Shown here one piece after another: positions 7,469 through 18,195 of a stretch of 64,000 nucleotides of DNA. Numbering within the stretch: the stretch's first letter is position 1; each line of letters begins with the position of its first letter. Below the pieces are notes generated by a model that saw nothing but the letters and a program-made list of their open reading frames with translations, was not told where the DNA came from and did not search any database. The DNA is from Lachnospiraceae bacterium EP-SM-12S-S03 (GTDB lineage Bacteria; Bacillota; Clostridia; Lachnospirales; Lachnospiraceae). The stretch is from NCBI GenBank assembly GCA_020540725.1, contig JAJBSL010000014.1:1-64000 (forward strand), read 5' to 3'. A program made the position numbers and the translations under genes.

Positions 7469-8662
7469 TTACTCGATGATTGTAGCAACTCTTCCTGAAC
7501 CTACTGTACGTCCACCTTCACGGATAGCGAAACGTAATCCCTGCTCCATAGCTACTGGGTGAATAAGTTCAATTGTCATTTCTACGTTGTCACCAGGCAT
7601 GCACATTTCTGTACCTTCTGGTAAGTTACAAACACCTGTAACGTCTGTCGTTCTGAAGTAGAACTGTGGTCTGTAGTTGTTGAAGAATGGTGTATGACGT
7701 CCACCTTCATCTTTTGTTAATACGTAAACCTGAGCTGTGAATTTTGTGTGACATGTTACACTACCTGGTTTAACAAGAACCTGTCCTCTTTCGATTTCTG
7801 TTCTCTGAACACCACGAAGTAATGCACCAATGTTATCACCAGCCTGAGCTTCATCAAGAAGTTTACGGAACATCTCGATACCTGTAACAACAACTTTACG
7901 TGTTTCTTCTTTGATACCAACGATTTCAACTTCGTCAGAAACGTGAAGTGTACCACGCTCTACTCTACCTGTAGCAACTGTACCACGTCCTGTGATAGAG
8001 AATACGTCCTCTACTGGCATAAGGAATGGTTTGTCTGTAGCACGTTCTGGATCTGGAATGTAGCTGTCAACAGCATCCATAAGTTCCATGATCTTGTCGC
8101 CCCACTCGCTGTTTGGATCTTCAAGAGCTTTAAGAGCTGATCCCTGGATAATTGGAGTATCATCTCCTGGGAATTCGTACTCGTTAAGGAGTTCACGGAT
8201 TTCCATTTCTACTAATTCAAGAAGTTCTTCATCGTCAACCATATCACATTTGTTCATGAATACAACGATGTAAGGAACACCTACCTGACGAGAAAGTAAG
8301 ATATGCTCTCTTGTCTGAGCCATAACACCATCAGTAGCAGCTACAACAAGGATAGCACCATCCATCTGAGCAGCACCTGTGATCATGTTCTTAACGTAGT
8401 CAGCATGACCTGGGCAGTCAACGTGAGCGTAGTGACGTTTCTCTGTCTCGTACTCTACGTGAGATGTAGAAATTGTGATACCACGTTCTCTTTCTTCTGG
8501 AGCTTTATCGATGTTTTCGAAATCTGTAGCTACGTTACCTGCTACTCTTGCAGCAAGAGTTTTTGTAATAGCAGCTGTTAAAGTTGTTTTACCATGGTCA
8601 ACGTGTCCGATTGTACCAATGTTAGCATGTGGTTTGCTTCTTTCAAATTTAGCTTTAGCCAT
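7469..8662 (-). CDS. tuf: Translation elongation factor Tu
   Basis: 397 aa, full length. It carries aminoacyl-tRNA to the ribosomal A site as a GTP complex. G1 is GHVDHGKTT (about residues 19-27), G3 DCPGHADY, G4 NKCD and G5 GSAL. Domains II and III follow, ending SGRVATIIE. Strong SD AAGGAGG sits 11 nt before ATG. It lies last in the str series after fusA but has its own promoter at 8740-8768, so it can be expressed above the level of the operon. Confidence 0.98.
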   Translation of the reverse strand: MAKAKFERSKPHANIGTIGHVDHGKTTLTAAITKTLAARVAGNVATDFENIDKAPEERERGITISTSHVEYETEKRHYAHVDCPGHADYVKNMITGAAQMDGAILVVAATDGVMAQTREHILLSRQVGVPYIVVFMNKCDMVDDEELLELVEMEIRELLNEYEFPGDDTPIIQGSALKALEDPNSEWGDKIMELMDAVDSYIPDPERATDKPFLMPVEDVFSITGRGTVATGRVERGTLHVSDEVEIVGIKEETRKVVVTGIEMFRKLLDEAQAGDNIGALLRGVQRTEIERGQVLVKPGSVTCHTKFTAQVYVLTKDEGGRHTPFFNNYRPQFYFRTTDVTGVCNLPEGTEMCMPGDNVEMTIELIHPVAMEQGLRFAIREGGRTVGSGRVATIIE

Positions 8663-8685
8663 TTTGAATAATCCTCCTTAATTAT

Positions 8686-8710
8686 ATGGCCCTTAAAGTA
8701 AAAGGGCCAT
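8686..8710 (-). promoter_or_regulatory. Hairpin in tuf 5' leader
   Basis: ATGGCCCTT / AAGGGCCAT (9 bp, 7-nt loop) lies between the tuf promoter and its ribosome-binding site. It lacks a U tract in the tuf direction, so it is more likely an mRNA-stabilising or regulatory stem than a terminator. Confidence 0.45.
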
Positions 8711-8739
8711 TTATTCATTTTGTTTACTCGGTTATTTCG

Positions 8740-8768
8740 ATTATATTTCAAATCGTATATATTTTCAA
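8740..8768 (-). promoter_or_regulatory. tuf promoter
   Basis: TTGAAA (8763-8768) and TATAAT (8740-8745) with a 17-bp spacer lie in the 156-bp gap between fusA and tuf. No clear intrinsic terminator follows fusA, so tuf is probably served by both read-through and this promoter. Confidence 0.75.
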
Positions 8769-8818
8769 GTGTTTTATGAGTTTTCACTTGGAAAATACTA
8801 GTTTTACTAACAGTTCAA

Positions 8819-10936
8819 TTATTTTGCTTTGCTAGCTAATACTTTCTCCTGAACACTCTTTGGAACCGGCTCATATTTCTCGAAGAACATTGAGTAGTTA
8901 CCACGTCCCTGTGTTCTGGAACGTAAGTCTGTAGAGTATCCGAACATCTCTGATAATGGAACATATCCACGAACGATTTTTCCACCGCCCAGATCATCCA
9001 TACCTTCGATACGTCCACGACGAGAGTTGATATCACCGATAACATCTCCCATGTACTCTTCCGGCATTGTAACTTCTACTTTCATGATCGGCTCAAGAAG
9101 TACTGGAGCTGCTTTCGCCATAGCATCCTTGAATGCAAGAGAACCTGCAATGTGGAATGCCATTTCTGAAGAGTCGACTTCATGGTAAGAACCGTCATAT
9201 ACAGTAGCTTTGATACCTACTACAGGGAATCCGCCAAGCATACCTGACTTCATAGCTTCTTCGATACCTTCGCCAATCTTCGGAATGTATTCTTTCGGAA
9301 TAGCACCACCAACAACTGTTGACTCGAAGAAGAATGTCTGCTCACCGTTAACATCTGTTGGTTCAAATTTAACTTTACAGTGTCCGTACTGTCCACGTCC
9401 ACCTGACTGTTTTGCATACTTGCTGTCTACATCCACTGCTTTTGTAAAGGATTCTTTGTAAGCAACCTGTGGTGCACCTACATTCGCTTCTACTTTGAAT
9501 TCACGAAGAAGTCTGTCTACGATGATTTCAAGGTGAAGCTCACCCATACCAGCGATGATTGTCTGACCAGTTTCCTGATCTGTATGAGCACGGAATGTTG
9601 GATCTTCCTCTGCAAGTTTTGCTAAAGATTCACCAAGTTTACCCTGAGAAGCTTTTGTTTTTGGTTCAATCGCTAACTCGATAACCGGCTCTGGGAATTC
9701 CATAGACTCAAGAATTACCGGGTGCTGCTCGTCACAAAGTGTATCACCTGTTGATGTGAATTTGAAACCGATAGCTGCTGCGATATCTCCTGAGTATACT
9801 TTTTCAAGCTCTTCTCTCTTGTTGGCATGCATCTGAAGGATACGTCCAACACGTTCTTTTTTGCCTTTTGTTGCATTCAATACGTATGAACCTGCGTTCA
9901 TTGTTCCCGAATACACACGGAAGTAAGCAAGCTTACCTACGAATGGGTCTGTCATGATCTTGAATGCTAAAGCTGAGAACGGCTCTTCATCTGATGAATG
10001 TCTTACAACATCATTTCCGTCTGCATCAACACCCTGGATTGGAGGAATGTCAAGCGGAGACGGCATGTATTCGATAACTGCATCCAGAAGTTTCTGAACA
10101 CCTTTGTTTCTGTAAGCAGTACCACAGCATACCGGAACTGCTGCACATTCGCATGTACCTTTTCTCAAAGCTGCTTTTAACGCTTCTGTTGATGGTTCTT
10201 CACCTTCAAGGTATTCCATCATAAGTTCGTCATCTAATTCGCAGATTTTCTCTACTAATTCTGTATGGTAAAGTTCTGCTTCTTCCTGCATATCTTCCGG
10301 AATCTCAACGATAGAGATATCGTCACCCTTATCATCATTGTAGATGTAAGCTTTCATTTCGAATAAGTCAATGATTCCTTTGAAATCATCTTCTTTACCG
10401 ATCGGAAGCTGAAGGCAGATTGCATTCTTACCTAATCTTGTTTTAATCTGATCTACTGCTGCGTAGAAGTTTGCACCAAGGATGTCCATCTTGTTGATGA
10501 AAGCCATTCTAGGTACGTTGTATGTGTCAGCCTGACGCCATACGTTTTCTGACTGAGGCTCAACTCCACCCTTCGCACAGAATACACCTACTGCACCGTC
10601 AAGTACACGAAGTGAACGCTCAACTTCAACTGTAAAGTCAACGTGACCCGGAGTATCAATGATGTTGATACGGTGCTCTAAAGCGCCAGCTTTCGGCTTG
10701 CAGTTTTCCTGCAGTGTCCAGTGACATGTTGTAGCAGCCGAAGTAATTGTGATACCTCTTTCCTGCTCCTGGGCCATCCAGTCCATTGTAGCAGTACCTT
10801 CGTGAGTATCACCAATCTTATGGTTAACACCGGTATAGTAAAGAATACGCTCTGTTGTTGTTGTCTTACCAGCATCAATATGAGCCATAATACCAATGTT
10901 TCTAGTTCTATCTAATGGATATTCTCTTCCAGCCAA
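8819..10936 (-). CDS. fusA: Translation elongation factor G
   Basis: 705 aa, the normal length for EF-G. It drives ribosome translocation with GTP. G1 is [16 protein letters not shown]3 DTPGHVDFT and G4 NKMD. Domain IV carries the [15 protein letters not shown] tip region and domain V the [10 protein letters not shown] segment. The start is TTG at 10936, as no ATG or GTG matches the family N-terminus [19 protein letters not shown] lies 8 nt upstream. It begins 14 nt after the rpsG stop, so they are cotranscribed. Confidence 0.98.
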   Translation of the reverse strand: MAGREYPLDRTRNIGIMAHIDAGKTTTTERILYYTGVNHKIGDTHEGTATMDWMAQEQERGITITSAATTCHWTLQENCKPKAGALEHRINIIDTPGHVDFTVEVERSLRVLDGAVGVFCAKGGVEPQSENVWRQADTYNVPRMAFINKMDILGANFYAAVDQIKTRLGKNAICLQLPIGKEDDFKGIIDLFEMKAYIYNDDKGDDISIVEIPEDMQEEAELYHTELVEKICELDDELMMEYLEGEEPSTEALKAALRKGTCECAAVPVCCGTAYRNKGVQKLLDAVIEYMPSPLDIPPIQGVDADGNDVVRHSSDEEPFSALAFKIMTDPFVGKLAYFRVYSGTMNAGSYVLNATKGKKERVGRILQMHANKREELEKVYSGDIAAAIGFKFTSTGDTLCDEQHPVILESMEFPEPVIELAIEPKTKASQGKLGESLAKLAEEDPTFRAHTDQETGQTIIAGMGELHLEIIVDRLLREFKVEANVGAPQVAYKESFTKAVDVDSKYAKQSGGRGQYGHCKVKFEPTDVNGEQTFFFESTVVGGAIPKEYIPKIGEGIEEAMKSGMLGGFPVVGIKATVYDGSYHEVDSSEMAFHIAGSLAFKDAMAKAAPVLLEPIMKVEVTMPEEYMGDVIGDINSRRGRIEGMDDLGGGKIVRGYVPLSEMFGYSTDLRSRTQGRGNYSMFFEKYEPVPKSVQEKVLASKAK

Positions 10937-10950
10937 GACTTTTTCCTCCC

Positions 10951-11548
<598 letters not shown>

Positions 11549-11601
11549 ACCTACAGGAATCATAGTTCTGTTTGTGATACGATTTTAGTTACTTATACTT
11601 C

Positions 11602-12024
11602 TTATTTCTTTGCGTCTTTTGGTCTCTTAGCGCCGTATTTAGAACGAGCCTGACGTCTCTTAGCAACACCTGCTGTATCAAGTGTTCCACGAACGATATG
11701 ATATCTTGTACCTGGTAAGTCTTTAACACGACCTCCACGGATAAGAACAACACTATGCTCCTGAAGGTTGTGTCCTTCACCTGGGATGTAGCTTGTTACT
11801 TCGATACCGTTAGAAAGACGAACTCTGGCGATCTTTCTAAGAGCTGAGTTAGGTTTCTTAGGTGTAGCTGTCTTTACTGCTGTACAAACACCTCTCTTCT
11901 GTGGTGCAGAAGTATCAGTAGCTTTCTTTCTTAAAGAGTTATACCCTTTCTGTAAAGCTGGTGCTGTAGATTTCTTAACAGATGTCTGACGTCCCTTTCT
12001 TACTAACTGGTTGAATGTTGGCAT
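11602..12024 (-). CDS. rpsL: 30S ribosomal protein S12
   Basis: 140 aa. S12 lies at the decoding centre. [11 protein letters not shown] opens the protein, the conserved loop [11 protein letters not shown] carries the wild-type lysine that is changed in streptomycin-resistant mutants, and [17 protein letters not shown] follows. The ATG at 12024 is chosen over an in-frame GTG three codons upstream because that GTG is part of the AGGAGGTG ribosome-binding site. First gene of the str series here. Confidence 0.97.
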   Translation of the reverse strand: MPTFNQLVRKGRQTSVKKSTAPALQKGYNSLRKKATDTSAPQKRGVCTAVKTATPKKPNSALRKIARVRLSNGIEVTSYIPGEGHNLQEHSVVLIRGGRVKDLPGTRYHIVRGTLDTAGVAKRRQARSKYGAKRPKDAKK

Positions 12025-12122
12025 TCCTTTCACCTCCTATGAATACTGTCTGGTTGCCGAGCGTTTATTCACTCTAGTTTATGCGCACAAAAAGAACTAT
12101 GCACTTTTATGCACGCTTAGTT

Positions 12123-12151
12123 ATTGTATTACGATATTTGTCAAAAGTCAA
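12123..12151 (-). promoter_or_regulatory. Promoter of rpsL-rpsG-fusA
   Basis: TTGACT (12146-12151) and TACAAT (12123-12128), 17-bp spacing, about 95 nt upstream of rpsL. It starts just beyond the stop of the FNT gene, so the str genes do not depend on upstream transcription. Confidence 0.7.
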
Positions 12152-12169
12152 GGTCTATCGCAAATCTTT

Positions 12170-12787
12170 TTACTTTTTCACAAAAGGAATTAAAATCCCT
12201 CCAATACTGTTTCCAATGGTCATGATCAGCAGATACACAATTGCTTTTACTGACCATGCTCCTGCAAGACTAAAATAAAACATATTTGCAATACAGTGTT
12301 CAAATCCACTAAGGATAAATACACTGACTCCCAGGAACAGAATCACCGGATTCCCTTTTTCCTTGTATCCATCCACGGCAATATACATTAAAATACCGCA
12401 GAATACTGCCAAAATGAATATACTCAGAGGGTTGTCCCCCATTTTCACAGCACAGATGGATTCTGCCTTCGAGACAATGCCGGATATTCTTGTGTTTGAA
12501 GCTCCGAAAGCTCCCAAAGCTGTTCCCACGAGATTCCCAAGCCATGTAACAAGAAGAATGAGCAAATATTCTTTTTTCTTTTTTTCAACCACAAGATATC
12601 CGACTTTCCCTGTATACAAAAACAATCCGTTTAGCACAATTGCATAAAGCCCGATAGCAAATAGGAACGCACCGATCACCTGATTCTCCACAGACAGATA
12701 AACAATGCCACCCATTGCTATACCAAGCCCTGCCATGACTGCCCTGCAAAATATATTTCCTGTTTCCTTCATCATGCTTCTCCACAC
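12170..12787 (-). CDS. Formate/nitrite transporter (FNT) family channel
   Basis: A 205-aa membrane protein with six predicted helices. Recognition rests on the overall FNT layout: the GLYAIVLNGLFLYTGK segment, the loop with TWLGNLVGTALGAFGASNTR, and GFEHCIANMFYFSLAG, which carries the channel His of FocA-type proteins. It is shorter than typical FNT proteins (about 250-280 aa), missing N- and C-terminal extensions. Formate would fit a fermentative gut anaerobe, but the anion is not determined. An internal ATG pair at 12772-12775 with GGAG upstream is an alternative start. It begins just after the mutase stop. Confidence 0.82.
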   Translation of the reverse strand: MWRSMMKETGNIFCRAVMAGLGIAMGGIVYLSVENQVIGAFLFAIGLYAIVLNGLFLYTGKVGYLVVEKKKKEYLLILLVTWLGNLVGTALGAFGASNTRISGIVSKAESICAVKMGDNPLSIFILAVFCGILMYIAVDGYKEKGNPVILFLGVSVFILSGFEHCIANMFYFSLAGAWSVKAIVYLLIMTIGNSIGGILIPFVKK

Positions 12788-12790
12788 ATT

Positions 12791-14221
12791 CTACTCTTCC
12801 AATTTTAAGAAATCTTCAAATAGCTCACAGATGTGTTGCGCTTCTTTCTTTGTCTCCATCTCACAGAAAATACGAAGCAAAGGCTCTGTTCCAGAGAAAC
12901 GTGCAATGACCCATCCGCCATTTTTGAAATAGACTTTGCAGCCATCCATATAGGAGATCTTCTCAACCTCACACGGGAATTCAGGAAGAAGTCTGTCTTC
13001 CATCAGTGTCTTGTGAATCTCTGCTTTCTTTTCCAGACTGAATTTATAGTCCTTTTCCTCCATATAACAAGAGCCGTATTCTTTCCGAATCCCCTCAATG
13101 ATCTCTGACATTTTCTTTCCTGTCACCGCAAGCATCTCAATAAGAAGCGCAGCAGCATAAATTCCGTCCTTACCATTGATATGGCCTTTCACTGTAAGTC
13201 CGCCGGAAGACTCTCCACCGATGATTGCATCTGTCTCCTGCATTTTCGAAGAAATATGTTTAAATCCTACCGGAACTTCATAACATTTCTCTCCGATACT
13301 CTCTGCAAGTTTGTCAAGCCGGTGCGTTGTGGCAATGTTTCGCACCACAGGCCCTCTCCAGCCTTTATATTTCGTCAGATAGTAATATAGAAGAACAAGA
13401 ATGTCATTTGGATGAAGGAAATTTCCTTTGTCATCGATCACTCCGATTCGGTCCGCATCACCGTCTGTTGCGATTCCGATATCAAATCCGTATTCTACCA
13501 CATGAGTCTGAAGCGCACGTAGTGTGTGGGCAGATGGCGACGGCAGCTTCCCGCCAAATAATGTATCGTGCCTTTCGTGAATGGATTCCACATCACATCT
13601 TGCTGTAAGAAGAATTGTTTTCAACGATCCTTCGCTCACACCATACATCGGATCCAAAGCAACTTTTAAGTGGCTTTCCCGGATTTTCTTTACGTCCACT
13701 GATTCCAAAATATTATCAATATAATCATTGATCGGATTAAATTCTACTACAAGCCCCTCTTTTAAAGCTGTCTCATATGGAATAAAGTCAAGCGGTTCTT
13801 CGCCATATAACTCCTCTACCTTTGCGATATATCTCTCAATATCCTTTGTCTGCTCTTCGTTCGCATCTCTTCCCCCTTCTGTAAACACTTTGATTCCGTT
13901 ATAAAGTGCCGGATTATGGCTTGCAGTCACCATATATCCATACGGGAAATGATGTTTCATTACATAAAACATCACTAGCGGTGTCGGTGAAGATCGATTT
14001 ACAAACCACGTCTTGATTCCCTCTCTGGCAAAAATTTCGGTTGCCCAGTATATGGTTTCTTTCGAAAGAAATCTGCGATCATATCCTGCTACAATCCCTT
14101 TCTCTGCAACTTGCTCGTCCTTCATCTTCATCGCCAATGCCTTTGCAAGTTTCTGGATATTTTTCTTTGTAAACTCATCTCCAATGATTGCGCGCCATCC
14201 ACCTGTTCCGAATTTAATCAT
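12791..14221 (-). CDS. Phosphoglucomutase/phosphomannomutase family protein
   Basis: A 476-aa alpha-D-phosphohexomutase. The catalytic Ser loop is TASHNPALYNGIKV (about residue 100), the metal loop DGDADRIGV, the sugar-binding loop GGESSGG and the C-terminal phosphate loop RFSGTEPLLRIF. It interconverts hexose 1- and 6-phosphates, or possibly glucosamine phosphates, feeding glycogen or envelope precursors. The N-terminus KFGTGGWRAIIGDEF marks the shorter bacterial PGM-like subgroup. Strong AAGGAGG precedes ATG. Exact sugar specificity is not resolved. Confidence 0.92.
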   Translation of the reverse strand: MIKFGTGGWRAIIGDEFTKKNIQKLAKALAMKMKDEQVAEKGIVAGYDRRFLSKETIYWATEIFAREGIKTWFVNRSSPTPLVMFYVMKHHFPYGYMVTASHNPALYNGIKVFTEGGRDANEEQTKDIERYIAKVEELYGEEPLDFIPYETALKEGLVVEFNPINDYIDNILESVDVKKIRESHLKVALDPMYGVSEGSLKTILLTARCDVESIHERHDTLFGGKLPSPSAHTLRALQTHVVEYGFDIGIATDGDADRIGVIDDKGNFLHPNDILVLLYYYLTKYKGWRGPVVRNIATTHRLDKLAESIGEKCYEVPVGFKHISSKMQETDAIIGGESSGGLTVKGHINGKDGIYAAALLIEMLAVTGKKMSEIIEGIRKEYGSCYMEEKDYKFSLEKKAEIHKTLMEDRLLPEFPCEVEKISYMDGCKVYFKNGGWVIARFSGTEPLLRIFCEMETKKEAQHICELFEDFLKLEE

Positions 14222-14247
14222 TTTGTTTCCTCCTTAAATGTCTTTCC

Positions 14248-15678
14248 TTAAACGTCTTTCTTTAAAATTGCTTTGATCAATTCCCATACATTTTCAATGG
14301 ATTGTTTTGATACTTTCTCCCTCGGAGAGTGTACATCAAACATGGTTGGTCCCATGGAAAGAATATCTGCATCCTGGATTTTAGCCGCCCAATAGCCACA
14401 CTCCAAACCGGCATGTATTGCTTCCACTTTTGGTTCTATTCCAAATAATTCTTTATACTTTTCTACTGCTCTGTCACGGAGTGGAGACTCCTCCTTAAAC
14501 TGCCATCCCGGATATACACCGGACCATTGGCATTCTGCACCAAATATATCTGCGATCATTTGCACCTTATCCCTGATAAAATACTTCTCAGATTCTACAG
14601 AACTTCTAAGAGCAGATTCCAATACGATGGCTCCATCTTTCTCTTCCATACTTCCTGTATTGATCGATGTCTGCACAAGCCCCTGTACCGACATTGACAT
14701 ATTCATGACTCCCTGTGGCATCGAGGTGAGTACTCCACGTAATCTTCCAAGCATTTCCTCGGTAAATACCTCACAAGATGAAACTTTTCCCAGATTTTCC
14801 ACCTGAACTTCTACATAATCTGAAGCTGCCAGCTCATTTTGGAACATTTTCTCTAACTGTCTCAGACATTCCAGCATCTCATTGACTCTTTCTTCTCTTA
14901 TATAAATTTCCATCTTCGCATTGCTGGAAATTGCATTGGATTTTCCCGGTGCCTCTATCGTTCCGACTTTCACATCATAGTCTTTCAATGCCATGAAAAC
15001 TCTTCCTGCAAGTTGGATCGCATTTCCTCTCTCCAAATGAATTTCCATTCCGGAATGTCCGCCCTTGAGTCCTTTTAAAGCCACCTCAAATTTCTCAAAG
15101 TTTCCCGTTTCCATCTTCCGTTCAACCGGAACCTTCACTGCGCTTCGCATACCACCTGCACAACCACTGCAAAAAGACCCTTCCACTTCTGTATCGAGAT
15201 TCATAACCATTTTCCCTTCCAGATCGGCAACATCTAGATTAGAAGCTCCAAGAAGTCCTACTTCTTCACATGTGGTGAAAATGAATTCGAGAGGCGGATG
15301 CGACAACTCCTTCTCTGCCATAAGCATCATGGCATAGCTGACCGCAATTCCGTTATCTGCACCAAGAGATGTTCCGTCTGCACGCAAAAACTCTCCATCG
15401 TCCATTACTCTGATTCCATCCTCATATATATGACTGACTCCTTCTCCCACAACATATACCATATCAATATGCCCTTGGATCATGACAGGTGTCTCGTCTT
15501 CTCTTCCTTTCGTACCCGGCTTCTTCACGAGAACATTATAATGCTCATCTTGTTTTACCCAAAGACCTAAATCCTTTGCGAATTTCACAAGAAAATCACT
15601 TGCTGCCTTCTCATCTCCTGATTGTCTCGGAATAGCCGAAAGTTGTTTAAAATAGGAAATTATCTTTTCCAGTTCCAT
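14248..15678 (-). CDS. pepD: Aminoacyl-histidine dipeptidase (Xaa-His dipeptidase, M20C)
   Basis: A 476-aa metallopeptidase of family M20 subfamily C that cleaves dipeptides such as carnosine-type Xaa-His in the cytosol. Metal-binding motifs are [19 protein letters not shown] (bridging Asp) and [10 protein letters not shown] (general base Glu). The lid domain carries GGHSGMEIH and the C-terminus a His in [11 protein letters not shown]. It lies 26 nt upstream of the mutase gene, probably on the same transcript, from a promoter at 15715-15743. Confidence 0.94.
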   Translation of the reverse strand: MELEKIISYFKQLSAIPRQSGDEKAASDFLVKFAKDLGLWVKQDEHYNVLVKKPGTKGREDETPVMIQGHIDMVYVVGEGVSHIYEDGIRVMDDGEFLRADGTSLGADNGIAVSYAMMLMAEKELSHPPLEFIFTTCEEVGLLGASNLDVADLEGKMVMNLDTEVEGSFCSGCAGGMRSAVKVPVERKMETGNFEKFEVALKGLKGGHSGMEIHLERGNAIQLAGRVFMALKDYDVKVGTIEAPGKSNAISSNAKMEIYIREERVNEMLECLRQLEKMFQNELAASDYVEVQVENLGKVSSCEVFTEEMLGRLRGVLTSMPQGVMNMSMSVQGLVQTSINTGSMEEKDGAIVLESALRSSVESEKYFIRDKVQMIADIFGAECQWSGVYPGWQFKEESPLRDRAVEKYKELFGIEPKVEAIHAGLECGYWAAKIQDADILSMGPTMFDVHSPREKVSKQSIENVWELIKAILKKDV

Positions 15679-15714
15679 TTCAAGTACCCTCCTCCATTGT
15701 CATCTTATATTTTG

Positions 15715-15743
15715 ATTGTATTACACCTTTTGTTCACTGTAAA
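15715..15743 (-). promoter_or_regulatory. pepD promoter
   Basis: TTTACA (15738-15743) and TACAAT (15715-15720), 17-bp spacing, about 35 nt upstream of the pepD start. It lies back to back with the plus-strand Spo0A-like gene. Confidence 0.65.
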
Positions 15744-15876
15744 CAACTCTTTTGTCTTTTCCTGCTTACTTTTACAAATAATGCCAAGAATTGTCATGGT
15801 TTCCCGTCGCATTCTGTCTTATAATATACAAGGACGCAAACGGAAAATACTATTACTTGAAAAGGAGACAACATTT

Positions 15877-16413
15877 ATGTTAAACACAACACATGCGGCT
15901 GCCATTCAACAATCCGGACACCTGCACTTAGGAGATCCTTACACTTTACAATTCAATTTAGAAATTTCCCGGGAAAGTATGTTAGATCTTTTGAAATATC
16001 TGACGGGCAAACAAATTCTCCGGTATCCCACATCATCCGATACCGTAGAACAGGAGATTTCTTCCAATGCGTTAGAGTCACAGATAGCATCTATTATTCA
16101 GGAAATCGGAATCCCCGCTCACATTATGGGATATCGTTATCTAAAAGATGCCATCGCATTGTCTATTAAGGACAGCGAATGTATCAATGCCATTACAAAA
16201 ATCGTTTACCCGGAAGTCGCATCCAAAAATAACACGACTGCAAGCCGTGTAGAACGCGCCATCCGCCATGCCATAGAAGTTGCATGGAGCAGAGGAAACA
16301 CAGAAGTTCTTGACCGCTTCTTTGGATATACCATCAATCCTTCAGCAGGAAGACCTACCAATTCAGAGTTCATCGCTCTTATTGCTGACGGAATCCGAAT
16401 GAAAAAATTCTAA
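15877..16413 (+). CDS. Stand-alone Spo0A output-domain protein
   Basis: 178 aa. Residues about 70-178 match the Spo0A effector domain: [20 protein letters not shown], the recognition region [20 protein letters not shown], and [17 protein letters not shown]. No phosphoacceptor receiver domain is present; the first 70 residues are of unknown fold. So it can bind 0A-type DNA but cannot receive the normal phosphorelay signal. ATG at 15877 has AAAGGAG 9 nt upstream; the frame is open further upstream without a good start. Plus strand between pepD and an M24 peptidase gene. Family knowledge suggests a sporulation or stationary-phase regulator; its actual role is unknown. Confidence 0.88.
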   Translation: MLNTTHAAAIQQSGHLHLGDPYTLQFNLEISRESMLDLLKYLTGKQILRYPTSSDTVEQEISSNALESQIASIIQEIGIPAHIMGYRYLKDAIALSIKDSECINAITKIVYPEVASKNNTTASRVERAIRHAIEVAWSRGNTEVLDRFFGYTINPSAGRPTNSEFIALIADGIRMKKF

Positions 16414-16442
16414 CCAAATCACCTTAATTACAAGATCAAAAT

Positions 16443-16497
16443 AAAAGTGTGTGTCAGAAAGCCGAATTAAAATCCGCCCTTTCTAACACACACTTTT
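16443..16497. terminator. Bidirectional terminator
   Basis: An inverted repeat with 19-nt arms (AAAAGTGTGTGTCAGAAAG at 16443-16461; one mismatch in the right arm at 16479-16497) sits between the convergent Spo0A-like and M24 peptidase genes, with A/T tracts on both sides. Confidence 0.85.
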
Positions 16498-16520
16498 CAT
16501 TTGAATGCTATTTCATTCTT

Positions 16521-17609
16521 TTACTCTTCCGGCACTACAATTAAATCTTTTGTATAGTGGTTCAGTACTTCGCATCCGTCTTCTGTAATGATTACAAGGT
16601 CTTCGATACGAACTCCGATTCCTTCATCCGGTAAATAGATACCCGGCTCAATAGAGAAGCACTGACCAACCTGGATGATATCTTCATTTACAGAAGATAC
16701 ATCTCCGAACTCATGGTCTTCCATACCAATAGAATGTCCTGTTCTATGTGTAAAGTACTGTCCAAATCCTTTTTCTGTGATGTAATCTCTACAAGCAAGA
16801 TCAACGTCACACATTCTGTTTCCAGGTTTTGCTGCTGCAATACCTCTTAACTGTGCTTCTTTTACAACTTCGTATACTTCTCTTGCTCTGTCAGATACTT
16901 CACCGATGAATACTGTTCTTGTCATATCTGAACAGTAGTTATTCAAAATACCACCGATATCAAGAACTACAGAATCTCCACGTTTTCCTTTTGTATTGTC
17001 TGTTACATGATGTGGATCTGCACCAGATTTACCATATCCTGTAATCGGATCAAAAGATACATCAGAATGTCCTGTTTTTGCATACATATCACGAACGATT
17101 GCGTTCAATTCAACCTCTGTATATCCTTTTACTACAAGCGGAACTAACTGCTCCATAATTTTATCGTTCTCTAAAGAAGCTTTTCTCATTAATTCCTGCT
17201 CATGCTCGTCTTTGATCATTCTTACATAGTCAACGATAGGAGAACCGTTTACAAACTTGCTTCCTGCACCTAACTCCATAAGTCTTAATAAGAATCTTGC
17301 CGGCCATGTCTTGTCCACACCAACAGTTTTATCTTTCTCTACAAACTGGCTTAAAATCTCAACGCCGTCCTGAACGTCATTGAAGTAAACTAATTCCACA
17401 CCAAGATCTTCTTCCTGTGGGAATAATTCGTTGATCACCATTTTGTGATTTCCATTTACATTAAGGTAAAGAGCTAAAAGTCTCTCGCCCGGAGCGATTT
17501 TTTTACCTACTAAGTAGTAAATTGCTAATGGGTCAGAGATAATAAGCTGTGGTACCTCATGCTCTTCCATTGATTTTAAGATTCTTCCTAATTTGCCTGC
17601 ATCCATCAT
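16521..17609 (-). CDS. M24 family metallopeptidase (Xaa-Pro peptidase-like)
   Basis: A 362-aa pita-bread peptidase. The N-terminal creatinase-like domain (about 1-125) is followed by the catalytic domain with the five metal ligands in the expected motifs: Asp in VLDIGG, Asp in SDMTRTVFIG, His in HRTGHSIGME, Glu in SIEPGIYL and Glu in RIEDLV. It removes N-terminal residues before proline, or cleaves Xaa-Pro dipeptides, in the cytosol. AGGAGG lies 9 nt before the first of two tandem ATG codons. It has its own consensus promoter at 17658-17686. Confidence 0.93.
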   Translation of the reverse strand: MMDAGKLGRILKSMEEHEVPQLIISDPLAIYYLVGKKIAPGERLLALYLNVNGNHKMVINELFPQEEDLGVELVYFNDVQDGVEILSQFVEKDKTVGVDKTWPARFLLRLMELGAGSKFVNGSPIVDYVRMIKDEHEQELMRKASLENDKIMEQLVPLVVKGYTEVELNAIVRDMYAKTGHSDVSFDPITGYGKSGADPHHVTDNTKGKRGDSVVLDIGGILNNYCSDMTRTVFIGEVSDRAREVYEVVKEAQLRGIAAAKPGNRMCDVDLACRDYITEKGFGQYFTHRTGHSIGMEDHEFGDVSSVNEDIIQVGQCFSIEPGIYLPDEGIGVRIEDLVIITEDGCEVLNHYTKDLIVVPEE

Positions 17610-17657
17610 TGTAGTATGCCTCCTCTTTTTTGTTGTGTGTATTCACACGCTACTTTT

Positions 17658-17686
17658 ATTATATTCTTCATTTCATACTCTGTCAA
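17658..17686 (-). promoter_or_regulatory. Promoter of M24 peptidase gene
   Basis: Perfect TTGACA (17681-17686) and TATAAT (17658-17663) with a 17-bp spacer. The -35 overlaps the last codons of the upstream S-component gene. Confidence 0.85.
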
Positions 17687-18195
17687 TAAGATTGGACAAG
17701 CCTGTTCACAATATTATAAATTGGTTTAAACAACACAAGTATGATCACAAAATTCCCTACTCCGTGGAAAATGTCAAATAAGATCCCGGCAGTCCACCAG
17801 GCAACTCCTGCTCCGATTCCACCAGCTATCGCGTAAGGAATGGCACACAACGCACCAAACGAAAGACCGAATCCGCCGCCTACCACTGCCCACATTATTA
17901 CGCTTTTGTTCTTTCTCATGATCCGTACAATCATGTAAAGAATCGTCCACACATAAAGATACATGATCCACCAGATCCCGAAGCCATAGAAAAGGCCCTC
18001 AAGCAATGCAAAGGTATATATGATCAAGAGTGTTTTCCTCTCTAAAACAAGTGTAAACACGATAATCAAGACGGATACCGGTTCGATATTTGGAAGAAAA
18101 CCGAATGCTACCTGAAGCACAAATACAACGGCAGCAAGAAGGCCACAAAGTACAACATCTTTCGTCCTCAATTTCTGATCCCGCCTTTTACTCAC
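17683..18195 (-). CDS. ECF transporter S component, predicted corrinoid-specific
   Basis: A 170-aa membrane protein with about six hydrophobic segments and an N-terminal basic stretch. Its layout fits an energy-coupling-factor substrate-binding (S) subunit, which works with shared EcfA/A'/T subunits encoded elsewhere. Its pairing with a DUF4430 protein under a cobalamin riboswitch points to cobalamin or a corrinoid precursor as the substrate. The GTG start at 18195 overlaps the stop of the DUF4430 gene by 8 nt; a TTG at 18171 with AGGCGGG upstream is an alternative. Substrate is inference from the riboswitch. Confidence 0.8.
   Translation of the reverse strand: MSKRRDQKLRTKDVVLCGLLAAVVFVLQVAFGFLPNIEPVSVLIIVFTLVLERKTLLIIYTFALLEGLFYGFGIWWIMYLYVWTILYMIVRIMRKNKSVIMWAVVGGGFGLSFGALCAIPYAIAGGIGAGVAWWTAGILFDIFHGVGNFVIILVLFKPIYNIVNRLVQSY

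Noticed and set aside
8686..8710. Hairpin before tuf as a fusA terminator
   Set aside because: It lies downstream of the tuf promoter and lacks a U tract in the direction of transcription.
15791..15825. TTGTCA...TATAAT as promoter of the Spo0A-like gene
   Set aside because: The spacing is 23 bp, too long for a sigma-A promoter; only the -10-like TATAAT is credible and its -35 is unclear.
15622..15876. N-terminal extension of the Spo0A-like frame
   Set aside because: It would overlap the pepD start and promoter; the ATG at 15877 has a good Shine-Dalgarno site.
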